Assembly: GCA_963814905.1 (NCBI GenBank)
Contig: CAWFEM010000015.1
Location: 620,001 to 684,000, forward strand
From: DASWJZ01 sp963814905
GTDB taxonomy: Bacteria > Pseudomonadota > Alphaproteobacteria > Rhizobiales > Afifellaceae
Direction of reading: 5' to 3'
DNA: 64,000 nucleotides
The translations under genes and the position numbers were made by a program. The notes beneath the pieces were generated by a model. The model ran no database searches and had not been told where the DNA came from. It saw nothing but the letters and a program-made list of their open reading frames with translations. Of this stretch, positions 51,107-59,996 are shown piece by piece (position 1 is the first letter of the stretch; the number at the start of each line of letters is the position of its first letter).

Positions 51107-52141
51107 ATGTTCGTGACAGCGGAGGGCGACAAGCTCCTCGTCATCGACGGGCATGTGCATTTTTGGGACGCGCGGCCGGAGAACCGTCGCAACCGCTACG
51201 GCCTCACCTTCATCGAGAGTTTTTGGGGATCGCATGTCGGCATGACGCCGGCCGACCAGCGCTGGGACTACGACAGGTTCCTCTATTACGGCGTGGAAGG
51301 CGCGGCGAAGGACCTCTTTGAGGACGGCTATGTCGATTACGCCGTCATGCTTCCCACCAACCTGCATGACTTCTACGTCAACGGCTTCAACACGACGGAG
51401 CAATGCTCCGCCTTCAAGGACGCCTATCCCGACAAGGTCATCCTGAACGGCCGCTGCGATCCGCGCGAGGGTGCGCGCGGCCTCGACCGGCTTGAGCGCG
51501 ATCACGAGCGTTGGGGCTTCACCGGCGTCAAGATCTACACCGCCGAATGGAACGGCGTCTCCAAGGGCTACACGCTGCGCGACCCGTTCGTTGCGCCCTA
51601 CATGGAGAAGTGCATCGAGCTCGGCATAAAGAACGTCCACATCCACAAAGGGCCGACGATCCATCCGCTCAATCTCGACGCGTTCGACGTGCGCGACGTG
51701 GATTATGTGGCGACCGATTTCCCCACGCTGAACTTCATCGTCGACCATTGCGGCATGCCGCGCATCGACGACTTCTGCTGGATCGCGGGCCAGGAGCCAA
51801 ACGTCTATGGCGGGCTCGCCCTGATCCCCTCCTTCATTCACGCGCGGCCGAAATATTTCGCTCAGATGCTTGCCGACCTGCTCTGGTTCCTCGGGCCGGA
51901 CCGGCTTCTCTTCGGCACCGATTACGGCATCACCAGCCCGAAATGGATCGTCGAGAAGTTCATGGACTTCCAGTTCAACGACGAGCTGGCGCAAGAGGCG
52001 GGCACGCAGCTCACACTGGATGTGAAGCGCAAGATTCTTGGCCTGAATGCCGCGAAGCTCTACGATCTGGAGGTCGATCAGGCCTTCCTCTGCGAGGCGG
52101 ACAAGACCGCCGCCAAGGAGCAGGGCCATGCTGCGGCCTGA
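51107..52141 (+). CDS. Amidohydrolase family 2 protein
   Basis: A 344-residue TIM-barrel metal hydrolase. N-terminal motif IDGHVHFWD (His16, His18), followed by GVKIYTAEWNG, VHIHKGPTIHP, VDHCGMPRIDD and FGTDYGITS for the remaining metal ligands. ATG at 51107 (ggggagg ribosome site) is preferred over an upstream TTG. This protein with a MIP18-type partner is the pair typically found next to soluble diiron (propane or THF-type) monooxygenases; no monooxygenase gene is present in this window. Overlaps the next gene by 14 bases. Confidence 0.88.
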   Translation: MFVTAEGDKLLVIDGHVHFWDARPENRRNRYGLTFIESFWGSHVGMTPADQRWDYDRFLYYGVEGAAKDLFEDGYVDYAVMLPTNLHDFYVNGFNTTEQCSAFKDAYPDKVILNGRCDPREGARGLDRLERDHERWGFTGVKIYTAEWNGVSKGYTLRDPFVAPYMEKCIELGIKNVHIHKGPTIHPLNLDAFDVRDVDYVATDFPTLNFIVDHCGMPRIDDFCWIAGQEPNVYGGLALIPSFIHARPKYFAQMLADLLWFLGPDRLLFGTDYGITSPKWIVEKFMDFQFNDELAQEAGTQLTLDVKRKILGLNAAKLYDLEVDQAFLCEADKTAAKEQGHAAA

Positions 52142-52910
52142 CGGCGGCGAAGTCTGCGCCCCCATGGGCGCAGAGGCGAAGCGCCAGGCGGTCCTCGCCT
52201 GTCTCGACGGCGTCATGGATCCGGAGCTCGACCAGTCGGTCGCGGAGATGGGCTTCGTGCACCGGATCGACGTCGACGGCTCCCTGGTCGCAATCGATTT
52301 TCGACTTCCGACGTTCTGGTGCTCGGCCAATTTCGCGTTCCTCATGGCGGAGGACATGCGCGTCGCCGTTGAGGGCCTCGACTGGGTGACGAAAGCCGAG
52401 ATCGCGCTCGTCGACCACTTCGCCGCGAACGCGATCAATCGCGGCGTCGCGGAGAACCTTCCCTTCTCCGCGGTCTTCGCCGACGAGGCGAACGGCAACC
52501 TCGCCGCAATCCGCCGCACCTTCCGTGAGAAGGCCTATCTCGGCCGCCAGGAGGCGTTGCTGCGGCCGCTCGTGCGCAAGAGCGGCGTCGAGGCGGCTCT
52601 CTCGCTGAGGGTGGAAGACCTGTCGGCGCTGTGCGAATCCGCCGACACGGAGATCGCCGCCGCGGCCCGCCGCTATGTCGCGGCGCGTCGGCACGACGGC
52701 GGCCGCGCCGATGCCGATGCGCCGGCCTTCACCGATCTGGACGGAAATCCGATCCTGCCGGCGCGCTACGCAGCGCATCTGCGCGAGATACGCAGCGTGC
52801 GCGGCGCGGCGCAGGCCAACGCCGAGATGTGCCGGATGTATCTCGCGGCTCGCTATGCCGAGGACACGTCTGTCGAAACTTTGGAGAAGAAACGGGAGAC
52901 GAGCGCATGA
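52128..52910 (+). CDS. MIP18/PaaD-type Fe-S maturation-like protein
   Basis: A 260-residue protein whose first ~90 residues are a MIP18/DUF59-type domain (GVMDPELDQSVAEMGFVHRIDV, then FRLPTFWCSANFAFLMAEDM with a conserved Cys). The remaining ~170 residues are an unfamiliar C-terminal extension. DUF59 proteins help insert metal centres. Overlap with the amidohydrolase upstream (14 bases) and with gloA downstream (ATGA) indicates tight coupling. Which enzyme it serves is unknown. Confidence 0.82.
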   Translation: MLRPDGGEVCAPMGAEAKRQAVLACLDGVMDPELDQSVAEMGFVHRIDVDGSLVAIDFRLPTFWCSANFAFLMAEDMRVAVEGLDWVTKAEIALVDHFAANAINRGVAENLPFSAVFADEANGNLAAIRRTFREKAYLGRQEALLRPLVRKSGVEAALSLRVEDLSALCESADTEIAAAARRYVAARRHDGGRADADAPAFTDLDGNPILPARYAAHLREIRSVRGAAQANAEMCRMYLAARYAEDTSVETLEKKRETSA

Positions 52911-53338
52911 GCGCAGAGCCGCAGGGCGCGTCGGACGAAAAATTCCAGCTCATGCACACGATGGTGCGCGTGAAGGACCTCGACAAGTCGCTCGATTTCT
53001 ACACGCGCCTGCTCGGAATGCAGCTTTTGAGAAAAATGGACTTTCCCGAAGGGAAGTTCACGCTCGCCTTCGTCGGATACGGCCCGGAAGAGACGCACGC
53101 CGTCATCGAGCTCACCCACAACTGGGACCAGGCTAAGCCCTACGATCTCGGCAGTGGCTACGGCCACATCGCGCTCGGCGTGCGCGATATCCACGGCATC
53201 TGCGCGGAGCTTGAAAAGGCCGGCGCCAACATTCCGCGCAAGCCGGGCCCGATGAAGCACGGCACGACGCACATCGCCTTCGTTGAAGACCCCGACGGCT
53301 ACAAGATCGAGCTGATCGATCTCGATACCCGCGACTGA
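52907..53338 (+). CDS. gloA: Glyoxalase I (lactoylglutathione lyase)
   Basis: A 143-residue VOC metalloenzyme similar to E. coli GloA: HTMVRVKDLDKSLDFYTRLLGM, FVGYGPEE, ELTHNWD, GYGHIALGV, and GTTHIAFVEDPDGYKIELI. Metal ligands His17, Glu68, His87 and Glu135 keep the spacing of the nickel-type family. It turns the hemithioacetal of methylglyoxal and glutathione into lactoylglutathione. Being locked in an operon with an amidohydrolase and MIP18-type gene, it may act on another aldehyde adduct. ATGA overlap with the previous gene. Confidence 0.9.
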   Translation: MSAEPQGASDEKFQLMHTMVRVKDLDKSLDFYTRLLGMQLLRKMDFPEGKFTLAFVGYGPEETHAVIELTHNWDQAKPYDLGSGYGHIALGVRDIHGICAELEKAGANIPRKPGPMKHGTTHIAFVEDPDGYKIELIDLDTRD

Positions 53339-53425
53339 AGCCGGGGGCGAAACCAGGAACGTCTGAACGAGCAAAGAAAGGCGCGCAGTTTCATCGACGC
53401 GCCTCATTGAGGAAGGAGACCTCGG

Positions 53426-54880
53426 ATGAAAGGCTTGAGAAAGTGGTGGGCCGGTATCGCGATCGCGGCCGGAGCGGCAAGCTTCGCCGCGGCGGCGCAT
53501 GCCGACGATTTCACGCTGGATTCAATTCCGGAGATCAAGAACAAGTCGCCGATCAACGTGGCGCTTGAGGCCGGCGGCGCAGCCGACCTGATCATCCCCT
53601 ATCTGCAGCGTTTCGCCGAGAAGACCGGCGTGCCGGTCACCTCCGAATCGATGGTCTTCGCGACCCTCTATTCCAAGGAGGTCGTGGAACTGCAGGGCGG
53701 CACCGGCGCCTACGACCTGGTGGTGACGGAAACCTCCTGGACCAACGAATGGCAGGATTTCCTTCATCCGATGGAGGACCTTGCCGCGCAGTACGATCCG
53801 GACGGCGTGGAGGGCTTCCGCAAATACATGGCCGGACAGGACAAGGGCATCCTGCGCATGGCCTCCACGCGCGACGGAACCCTCGTCGGCGTGCCCTACT
53901 ACACCTACACGCAGATCTCGATCTATCGGAAGGATCTCTTCGAGGACCCGACCGAGACGGCCGCCTTCAAGGCGAAATACGGCTACGATCTCGCGCCTGC
54001 CAAGGACTTCAAGCAACTGCGCGACCAGGCGGAGTTCTTTACCCGCAAGAAGGGTGAGATGCTGAGGGGCGAGCCGCTGGATCACGATTTCTACGGCGTC
54101 TCGCTGATGGCCGGCCGCTTCCCGCACGTGCAGGACGAGCTGACGGCGATGCTGTGGGGCGACCAGGGGCGCTGGGGCCGCAAGGTGACGGACGGCGACG
54201 GCAAGGTCACCGGCTTCAAGCTCGAAGACGCCGACATGCAGAAGCTTCAGACTGCCTTCACGCAGTACCAGGAGCTGATGCCCTACGCGCCTCCCGGCAC
54301 AGAAAACGCCTTCTGGGACTTCGCCACCGCGCAGTTCGTCGAGGGCAACACGGCGATCATGCCCTTCATGTACAACTCGCTATGGAACTGGGCGTCGGAC
54401 GTGAAGAAGAAGGTACCGGGTGCGGTGGCGGACGCGGCGCCGGTCATCGGCGTGCGGCCCTATACGGGAGCCTTCCATTTCGCCCCGAGCCGCGACTCGC
54501 GCAATCCCGAGGCGTCGTATTGGCTGCTGAAATATATCGGCTCCTACGCGACGCAGAAGGAGATGGCGGAGCAGGGCTGGTGTTCCGCACGGCGCGACTC
54601 CATCGAGGCCGCGGTCGCGGAAGCGGACGACTCCGATGCCTCCTACAAGGCCTTCGGATGGATCAAGCCGACCATCGAGACCTGGGACGCGCAGCTTCCC
54701 GACGTCGATTCCTACCTGCACTTCAACTCGAAGGCGTTCGGTAAGCTCTACGAAGAGATGACCATCATCGGTCATGAGAACGCGACCAAAGTGAAGTCGC
54801 CCGCCGAGTCCGTCGAGGCCTGGCAGGCCGCCTTCAACCGGCTTCAGGGTCGGTTCGACGACGCCGGGGTCGCGGAGTAG
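53426..54880 (+). CDS. ABC transporter extracellular substrate-binding protein
   Basis: A 484-residue family-1 (large) binding protein with a signal peptide ending near AAHADD. Sequence patterns such as YDLVVTETSWTNEW and PYYTYTQISIYRKDLF are typical of sugar/polyol binding proteins. A strong ribosome site (gaaggag) precedes the ATG. First gene of a complete importer (binding protein, two permeases, small membrane protein, two ATPases), whose order resembles the GlpSTPQUV glycerol system of rhizobia. Substrate not read. Confidence 0.92.
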   Translation: MKGLRKWWAGIAIAAGAASFAAAAHADDFTLDSIPEIKNKSPINVALEAGGAADLIIPYLQRFAEKTGVPVTSESMVFATLYSKEVVELQGGTGAYDLVVTETSWTNEWQDFLHPMEDLAAQYDPDGVEGFRKYMAGQDKGILRMASTRDGTLVGVPYYTYTQISIYRKDLFEDPTETAAFKAKYGYDLAPAKDFKQLRDQAEFFTRKKGEMLRGEPLDHDFYGVSLMAGRFPHVQDELTAMLWGDQGRWGRKVTDGDGKVTGFKLEDADMQKLQTAFTQYQELMPYAPPGTENAFWDFATAQFVEGNTAIMPFMYNSLWNWASDVKKKVPGAVADAAPVIGVRPYTGAFHFAPSRDSRNPEASYWLLKYIGSYATQKEMAEQGWCSARRDSIEAAVAEADDSDASYKAFGWIKPTIETWDAQLPDVDSYLHFNSKAFGKLYEEMTIIGHENATKVKSPAESVEAWQAAFNRLQGRFDDAGVAE

Positions 54881-54898
54881 CGCCGGCAATACCTGCGC

Positions 54899-54937
54899 GG
54901 GCGGCGGGGATCCCTCCCCTCCCCGTCGCCCCTTTTT
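54899..54937 (+). terminator. Hairpin plus T-tract after the binding-protein gene
   Basis: GGGCGGCGGGG (54899-54909) pairs with CCCCGTCGCCC (54921-54931), ten Watson-Crick pairs plus one G-U, around an 11-base loop; five T residues follow at 54933-54937. It looks like a Rho-independent terminator, probably leaky so that the permease genes downstream are made at a lower level. Confidence 0.65.
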
Positions 54938-54969
54938 GACTTGAAGCGCGTTCCTGCAGGAAGTCACCG

Positions 54970-55890
54970 ATGGCGGACGTCACCATCAGCGCAACCGAAG
55001 TTGCCGCGCGCCCGAAACGGCTGCGTTCGATCCTGAACGGCGACGGAACGACGAAGTGGCTGCTGGCGGCGCCGCTCATCCTCTTCCTGATGGCGTTCAT
55101 GGTCTACCCGACGGTGTTCTCCCTCTATATCTCGTTCACCGACTACATCATGCGCGGCGCCCCGGGATTCGTCGGTCTCGACAACTACCGCCGTCTGCTC
55201 CACGACCCCGTCTTCTGGTCGGCCCTCGAGCGCACGGTCTTCGTCCTCGTCGTGTCGATCGCGCTGGAGCTGATCATCGGCTTCGCCTTCGCGATCCTTC
55301 TCAATCGTGATTTCCGCGGCCAGAACCTGATCAAGGGCCTGTGCTTCATTCCGCTGCTTCTGTCGCCGCTCGCGATGTCGCTGATGTGGAACTACATGCT
55401 TCACATCCAGTTCGGCGTGGTGAACCTGGCGCTGAACTCCATCGGGCTGAGTTCCGTCCCGTTCCTCTCGAGCCCGAAGCTCGCCATCTACACGATCATC
55501 TTCATCTCGGTGTGGCAGTGGGCGCCGTTCTCGATCTTCGTGCTCCTCGCCGGCATGCGCGGATTGCCGCGCGACCAGTTCGAGGCGGCGCAGGTCGACG
55601 GCGCATCGCACATTCGGGTGTTCTTCAAGCTGACGCTGCCGATGCTGAAGCCGCTGATCATCATCATCGTGCTGCTGCGCACGATGTGGCTCCTGCGTCT
55701 CTTCGATCCGCTCTACGGAACGACCCGCGGCGGTCTCGACACCGAGCTCTTCGACTGGATGATCTATCGCGTTTCGTTCGTCACTTTCGACGTCGGACAG
55801 GGCGCCGCGGACGCGCTCTTCGCACTCTACGTCACGCTCATCATCTGCCTGCTCATGTACAAGCGCCTCATGAAGGCGATGGAGGGCTGA
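54970..55890 (+). CDS. ABC transporter permease 1 (MalF-type)
   Basis: A 306-residue permease with about six membrane segments and the EAA motif around RGLPRDQFEAAQVDGASHIRVFFKLTLPMLKPL. N-terminal 40 residues are cytoplasmic. ATG at 54970 follows the hairpin. It ends three bases before the second permease. Partner in the importer with the MalG-type permease. Confidence 0.9.
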   Translation: MADVTISATEVAARPKRLRSILNGDGTTKWLLAAPLILFLMAFMVYPTVFSLYISFTDYIMRGAPGFVGLDNYRRLLHDPVFWSALERTVFVLVVSIALELIIGFAFAILLNRDFRGQNLIKGLCFIPLLLSPLAMSLMWNYMLHIQFGVVNLALNSIGLSSVPFLSSPKLAIYTIIFISVWQWAPFSIFVLLAGMRGLPRDQFEAAQVDGASHIRVFFKLTLPMLKPLIIIIVLLRTMWLLRLFDPLYGTTRGGLDTELFDWMIYRVSFVTFDVGQGAADALFALYVTLIICLLMYKRLMKAMEG

Positions 55891-55893
55891 TCG

Positions 55894-56694
55894 ATGCGCC
55901 GCGTTCTTTTCTGGCTGGCGATCGCCTTCATGCTCTTCGCATTCTTGTTCCCGGTCTTCTGGGTCTACATCACCTCGTTCAAGGGCCCTGAGGACATTTT
56001 CGGGACCGGTCTTGTCTTCGAGCCGACGCTCTACAATTACCGCTATCTCATCGAGGTGCGGCCTTCGGCCGGAGAACTCATCAATTCCGTCATCGTCTCG
56101 GTGGCGAGCACCGCGATCGTCATGCTGATCTCGATCCCCGCGGCCTACAGCTTCGCCCGCTTCAACACGGGCAACGGCCACCTTCTTTTCATCACGATCT
56201 CCACCCGCATGTTCCCCGGCGTCGTGGCGGCAATTCCGTTCTTCCTCCTCTATCGGGACCTGCATCTTCTCGACACGCATCTCGGGCTGACGCTGCTCTA
56301 CGTCTATTTCAACATGTCGTTCGCCACGTTCCTGCTCTACGGGTTCTTCAAGGAGATACCGGCGAGCCTTGAGCACGCGGCGATGCTCGACGGCTACGAC
56401 CGCGTCACCATTCTGCGGAAGATTGTCTTCCCGCTGATCAAGCCGGGGATCGCGATCACGACGACGTTCTGCCTGATCTGGTCATGGAACGAGTTCCTCT
56501 ACGCGTTCCTGTTCACACGCCGCGTCGCACGCACGGTTTCAGTCGGCCTTTCCACCTTCTGGGGCTCCGTGGAGATCCAGTGGGGGCCGATGGCGGCGCT
56601 GATGGGGATCGCCATCCTGCCTACGCTCGTCGCCGCGTGGCTGATGCAGCGGCACATCATCCGCGGTCTCACCTTCGGCGCGGTCAAGGGATAG
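55894..56694 (+). CDS. ABC transporter permease 2 (MalG-type)
   Basis: A 266-residue permease with six membrane segments and the EAA motif KEIPASLEHAAMLDGYDRVTILRKIVFPLIKPGIAI. It begins three bases after permease 1 and ends four bases before the small membrane-protein gene. Together with permease 1 it forms the membrane channel. Confidence 0.9.
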   Translation: MRRVLFWLAIAFMLFAFLFPVFWVYITSFKGPEDIFGTGLVFEPTLYNYRYLIEVRPSAGELINSVIVSVASTAIVMLISIPAAYSFARFNTGNGHLLFITISTRMFPGVVAAIPFFLLYRDLHLLDTHLGLTLLYVYFNMSFATFLLYGFFKEIPASLEHAAMLDGYDRVTILRKIVFPLIKPGIAITTTFCLIWSWNEFLYAFLFTRRVARTVSVGLSTFWGSVEIQWGPMAALMGIAILPTLVAAWLMQRHIIRGLTFGAVKG

Positions 56695-56698
56695 TCGC

Positions 56699-56884
56699 AT
56701 GGACGCCGTCGAGCGGCTCTTCTGGAGCCTCGCCATCTTCTTCGGACTGCACTTCGTCTGGCTCGGGTTCATCGAGGACTTCGTGCCGATGCCTTACGGC
56801 TCGGCGCTTGCGGCGATCCTGGCGCTGTTCTTCTTCTTCCGCGGCTACCGCTATTTCGAGCCGAAGGAGGCGCGCCGGTCATGA
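56699..56884 (+). CDS. Small membrane protein of the importer operon
   Basis: A 61-residue protein with two hydrophobic segments (about 6-26 and 32-50). It is translated tightly between the permeases and the first ATPase; its stop overlaps the ATPase ATG (ATGA). Similar small proteins (for example GlpU) occur at this place in two-ATPase glycerol-type importers, with unknown role. No homology claim beyond position and size. Confidence 0.75.
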   Translation: MDAVERLFWSLAIFFGLHFVWLGFIEDFVPMPYGSALAAILALFFFFRGYRYFEPKEARRS

Positions 56885-57984
56885 GTGCGATCGTCTTCGC
56901 GCACGTCACCAAGCGCTACGGCGACACCGTCGCGCTCAACGACGTCTCCTTCGAATGCCGCGACAGCGAGTTCTTCACGCTTTTCGGCCCCTCCGGGGCA
57001 GGCAAGACGACGACGCTTGAGCTGATCGCCGGCATCAAGACCGACTACGAGGGCTCCATCCTGATGGACGGGCGGCCGCTTGAAGGCGTGCCCATCCAAG
57101 AGCGCAACGTCGCCATGGCGTTTGAGAACTACGCGCTCTATCCGCACATGACGGTGGGTGAGAACATCGCCTTCCCCCTGCGTTCGCCGCGTGCCCGCAG
57201 ACGCAGCGAGAGCGAGATCGCCGCGCGCGTGCAGAAGGCCGCCGACGAGCTTGGCATCGGGCAGCTCCTCGACCGCAATCCGGTGCAGCTCTCCGGCGGA
57301 CAGAAGCAGCGCGTCAGTCTGGCGCGCGCGCTGGTGCGCGAGCCCGCTGCCTATCTACTCGACGAGCCTATCGCGCATCTCGACGCGAAGCTTCGCACCG
57401 TCGCTCGCGCAAATCTAAAGGAGATGGCGAACCGTCTCGGCACTACCATCCTCTATGTCACCCACGACTACCGGGAGGCGCTCGGCCTTTCCGACCGGGT
57501 GATGGTGCTGCGCGAAGGCCGGGTGGAACAGATTGGCACGCCGCGCGAGATCTATGACGCGCCGGCAACCGACTATGTCGCGCACCTTGTCGGCGATCCG
57601 GTGATGAACCTCGTCGACGGCGCGATCCACGAGGAAGACGGACGGCTCGTCTTCCGTGGCGACGGCATCCATGTCAACCCGGCGGCGCAGGCGGAAGCGC
57701 GCCTGAGAGAGCTCCTGAAGGGTGGCGAGCGGTCGATCCGTCTCGGCATCCGTCCCGCCGATATTGGTGTCACCGCGAACGCGGACGAAGGCGATGTCGC
57801 GCTGCCGCTTTACGGGCTGGAGCACACGGCGCACCACATGATCGCGAATTTCGAGCTCGGCGAGGGCATCGTCGCGGCAAAAATCCTGCCGACCGAGGGG
57901 CTTTCCATCGGCCAGCGGCTCGGCCTCTCCTTCGATATGGAGCATGCCCACTATTTCACGAAGACGTTCGATATCAGCAAGTGA
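56881..57984 (+). CDS. ABC transporter ATP-binding protein 1
   Basis: A 367-residue MalK/UgpC-type ATPase. Walker A is GPSGAGKTT, signature LSGGQKQRVSLARAL, Walker B YLLDEPIAHLD, followed by the His of the H-loop (VTHDY). A C-terminal regulatory/TOBE domain covers about residues 240-365 (RLGIRPADIGVT). ATG at 56881 overlaps the small gene. The importer is unusual in having two separate ATPases, presumably forming a heterodimer. Confidence 0.93.
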   Translation: MSAIVFAHVTKRYGDTVALNDVSFECRDSEFFTLFGPSGAGKTTTLELIAGIKTDYEGSILMDGRPLEGVPIQERNVAMAFENYALYPHMTVGENIAFPLRSPRARRRSESEIAARVQKAADELGIGQLLDRNPVQLSGGQKQRVSLARALVREPAAYLLDEPIAHLDAKLRTVARANLKEMANRLGTTILYVTHDYREALGLSDRVMVLREGRVEQIGTPREIYDAPATDYVAHLVGDPVMNLVDGAIHEEDGRLVFRGDGIHVNPAAQAEARLRELLKGGERSIRLGIRPADIGVTANADEGDVALPLYGLEHTAHHMIANFELGEGIVAAKILPTEGLSIGQRLGLSFDMEHAHYFTKTFDISK

Positions 57985-57994
57985 GGGCGCCAAC

Positions 57995-59068
57995 GTGAGC
58001 ACGCTTCAATTGCGCAATGTCACCAAACGCTACGGCGCCGTCGTTGCGGTGGACAATGCGAATTTCAAGGCCGACAACGGCGAGTTCCTCGCTCTTCTCG
58101 GCCCGTCCGGCTGTGGCAAGAGTTCCACGATGCGCATGATCGCCGGGCTTGAGGCGATCTCCGACGGCGACATCCTGATCGACGACCAGAGGGTCAACGA
58201 GCGCAAGCCGCGCGAGCGCAACGTGGCGCTCGCCTTCGAATCCTACGCGCTCTACACGCCGCTCACCGTGTACGAGAACCTCGCTTTTCCGCTCCGCAAC
58301 GGGAAGGCCAACGAGACGGAGATCGACCGACGCGTCCGCAGTATTGCCGAGCAGTTCGAGCTGACGGAGCTCCTCGACCGCAAGCCGGCGCATCTATCCG
58401 GCGGCCAGAGCCAGCGCGTCAGCTTGGCGCGCGCTCTGATCCGCAAGCCCCGAGTGCTTCTTCTCGACGAGCCGCTGTCGCATCTCGACCACCGGCTGCG
58501 CGTGCTTCTGCGGGCGCGCATCCGGCACATACACGACACGAGCGGCGGCACGCCGACCGTCTACGTCACGCACGACCAGGAGGAAGCGGTCTCGCTCGCC
58601 GACCGCATCATCGTGATGAACCACGCCGTCATCCAGCAGATCGGCACTTTCGAGGATTTGTTGGAGCGACCGGCGAACCAGTTCGTCGCCGGCTTCGTTG
58701 GCGATCCTGCCATGAACATGCTCGACGCGACCGTTGAGGGCGAAGGCAGGCTGAAAGTCGGCGGCGTCGAGCTCAACCTGCCGGAGGCGGCGCGCTCGCG
58801 AGCCTGGCCGAAAAGCGGAAAGGTCGTGCTCGGCGTCAGGCCCGAGCGTCTTTCGATCGTGCCCGCGGGCGCAAATACGCTGCGCGGCGAAGTCCTTGTC
58901 GACGAGTTCCAGGGCGACCGCTCGATCGTCACCGCCAATCTCAGCGGCGTGCACGTCAAATGCGTCGCGCCGAAGGTGACGGGCTTCCGCCCGGGCGAGG
59001 CGGTTGCGTTCGCGATCGATGCGAACCATATCAGCCTCTTCGATCCCGACACAACCGAGGCGCTCTGA
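57995..59068 (+). CDS. ABC transporter ATP-binding protein 2
   Basis: A 357-residue MalK/UgpC-type ATPase: GPSGCGKSS, LSGGQSQRVSLARAL, LLLDEPLSHLD, VTHDQEEAVSLADRI and a C-terminal TOBE domain (LGVRPERLSIV). GTG at 57995 is preferred (starts STLQLRNVTKRYG) ten bases after the first ATPase. Heterodimeric partner of ATPase 1. Last gene of the plus-strand importer operon. Confidence 0.92.
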   Translation: MSTLQLRNVTKRYGAVVAVDNANFKADNGEFLALLGPSGCGKSSTMRMIAGLEAISDGDILIDDQRVNERKPRERNVALAFESYALYTPLTVYENLAFPLRNGKANETEIDRRVRSIAEQFELTELLDRKPAHLSGGQSQRVSLARALIRKPRVLLLDEPLSHLDHRLRVLLRARIRHIHDTSGGTPTVYVTHDQEEAVSLADRIIVMNHAVIQQIGTFEDLLERPANQFVAGFVGDPAMNMLDATVEGEGRLKVGGVELNLPEAARSRAWPKSGKVVLGVRPERLSIVPAGANTLRGEVLVDEFQGDRSIVTANLSGVHVKCVAPKVTGFRPGEAVAFAIDANHISLFDPDTTEAL

Positions 59069-59195
59069 GAGGCGGGCGCGCGACAGGGCCCTTGCGGTGT
59101 CGTCCGAGACGCCATCCAGCATTTTCATCAAAGGACAATTTCCCCGCACAGGCGCGACGCTCGCCGGCATCAAATCAGCGCCCAGGCGGCACAGC
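59069..59195. other. Gap between convergent operons
   Basis: The 127 bases between the second ATPase and the convergent alpha/beta hydrolase hold no gene, no strong hairpin with T-tract and no recognised repeat. Short open frames cross it on both strands but carry no recognisable family sequence. Confidence 0.5.
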
Positions 59196-59996
59196 CTATG
59201 GAGCCGTGCGCTTGAAGAAGCTGAGAAGCGCTGCCTTGAACTCCCGCACGTAAGACTCGCGTGACTCCGATTTGGACGTGATTTTGACCAGCACTGCCTG
59301 CGGAATCATCCCGGCAAGCGCTTCGGCATAAGCAAAGGGATGGACATAGTCGCGGTCGGTCCCGATTACCAAGACCGGCACCTTCAGCCGTTGCAAGTCG
59401 GCGGCAGTTACGCCAGGCCCGTCCGCCGAGATGCGGGTGAGGAGCGCGCTAAGAATATTCGGGTTCGCGCGCGTGAAGAAGCCGCGCAAGGAAGCAAGGT
59501 TGTCGGGAGCCGTCTGCTCGAACTCTTTCGCGATCGCACTACGATTGAACGCTTCGAGGGCTTTGACGGGGCTGTTGCTGCCTAGAAGCTCGCCCACGTA
59601 TGCGTTTGGCTGCATATTCTGAGGCGCGGCATCGAGCAGCCAGGCAGGCCGTGCAATCACAAGCGCCTTGACGAGCTCGGGTCGTCGTACCGCAAGCATG
59701 AGGGAAATAGCCGCACCCATCGAGATCCCGCCAAGGCTTACCGGGGCGGGCAATGTCTGCTCGATGAACGAGCCGAGGTCGTCCGAAAACTGCGCCAATG
59801 AGAAGGCGCTGACGGCCCCCGCCTCAGACCGCCCGTGCCCGCGACATTCGAGCGTGATCCGCCGGAAGCCGGTGTCGTCGGGAAAGACCTCCGCGGTCTG
59901 GCCGGCGTCGCCGCCGAGCCCGTGTTGAAAGACGAACGGCGCGCCCGCGCCGCCGGCATCGACGACGTTCAGCGCCACATCCTTCACCCGAAACAT
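59196..59996 (-). CDS. Alpha/beta hydrolase
   Basis: A 266-residue hydrolase: FVFQHGLGGD as the HG oxyanion region, nucleophile Ser92 in GGISMGAAIS, an acid in VLVIGTDRDYVHPFAYA and a His in this last segment (YVHP). The protein begins directly after the upstream isomerase gene (no gap), so it is the last gene of the minus-strand sugar operon. It could release a sugar from an ester or lactone; substrate unknown. Confidence 0.85.
   Translation of the reverse strand: MFRVKDVALNVVDAGGAGAPFVFQHGLGGDAGQTAEVFPDDTGFRRITLECRGHGRSEAGAVSAFSLAQFSDDLGSFIEQTLPAPVSLGGISMGAAISLMLAVRRPELVKALVIARPAWLLDAAPQNMQPNAYVGELLGSNSPVKALEAFNRSAIAKEFEQTAPDNLASLRGFFTRANPNILSALLTRISADGPGVTAADLQRLKVPVLVIGTDRDYVHPFAYAEALAGMIPQAVLVKITSKSESRESYVREFKAALLSFFKRTAP

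Noticed and set aside
59069..59195. A possible short gene in the gap between the second ATPase and the alpha/beta hydrolase
   Set aside because: Open frames on both strands are short, lack ribosome sites and carry no family-like sequence.
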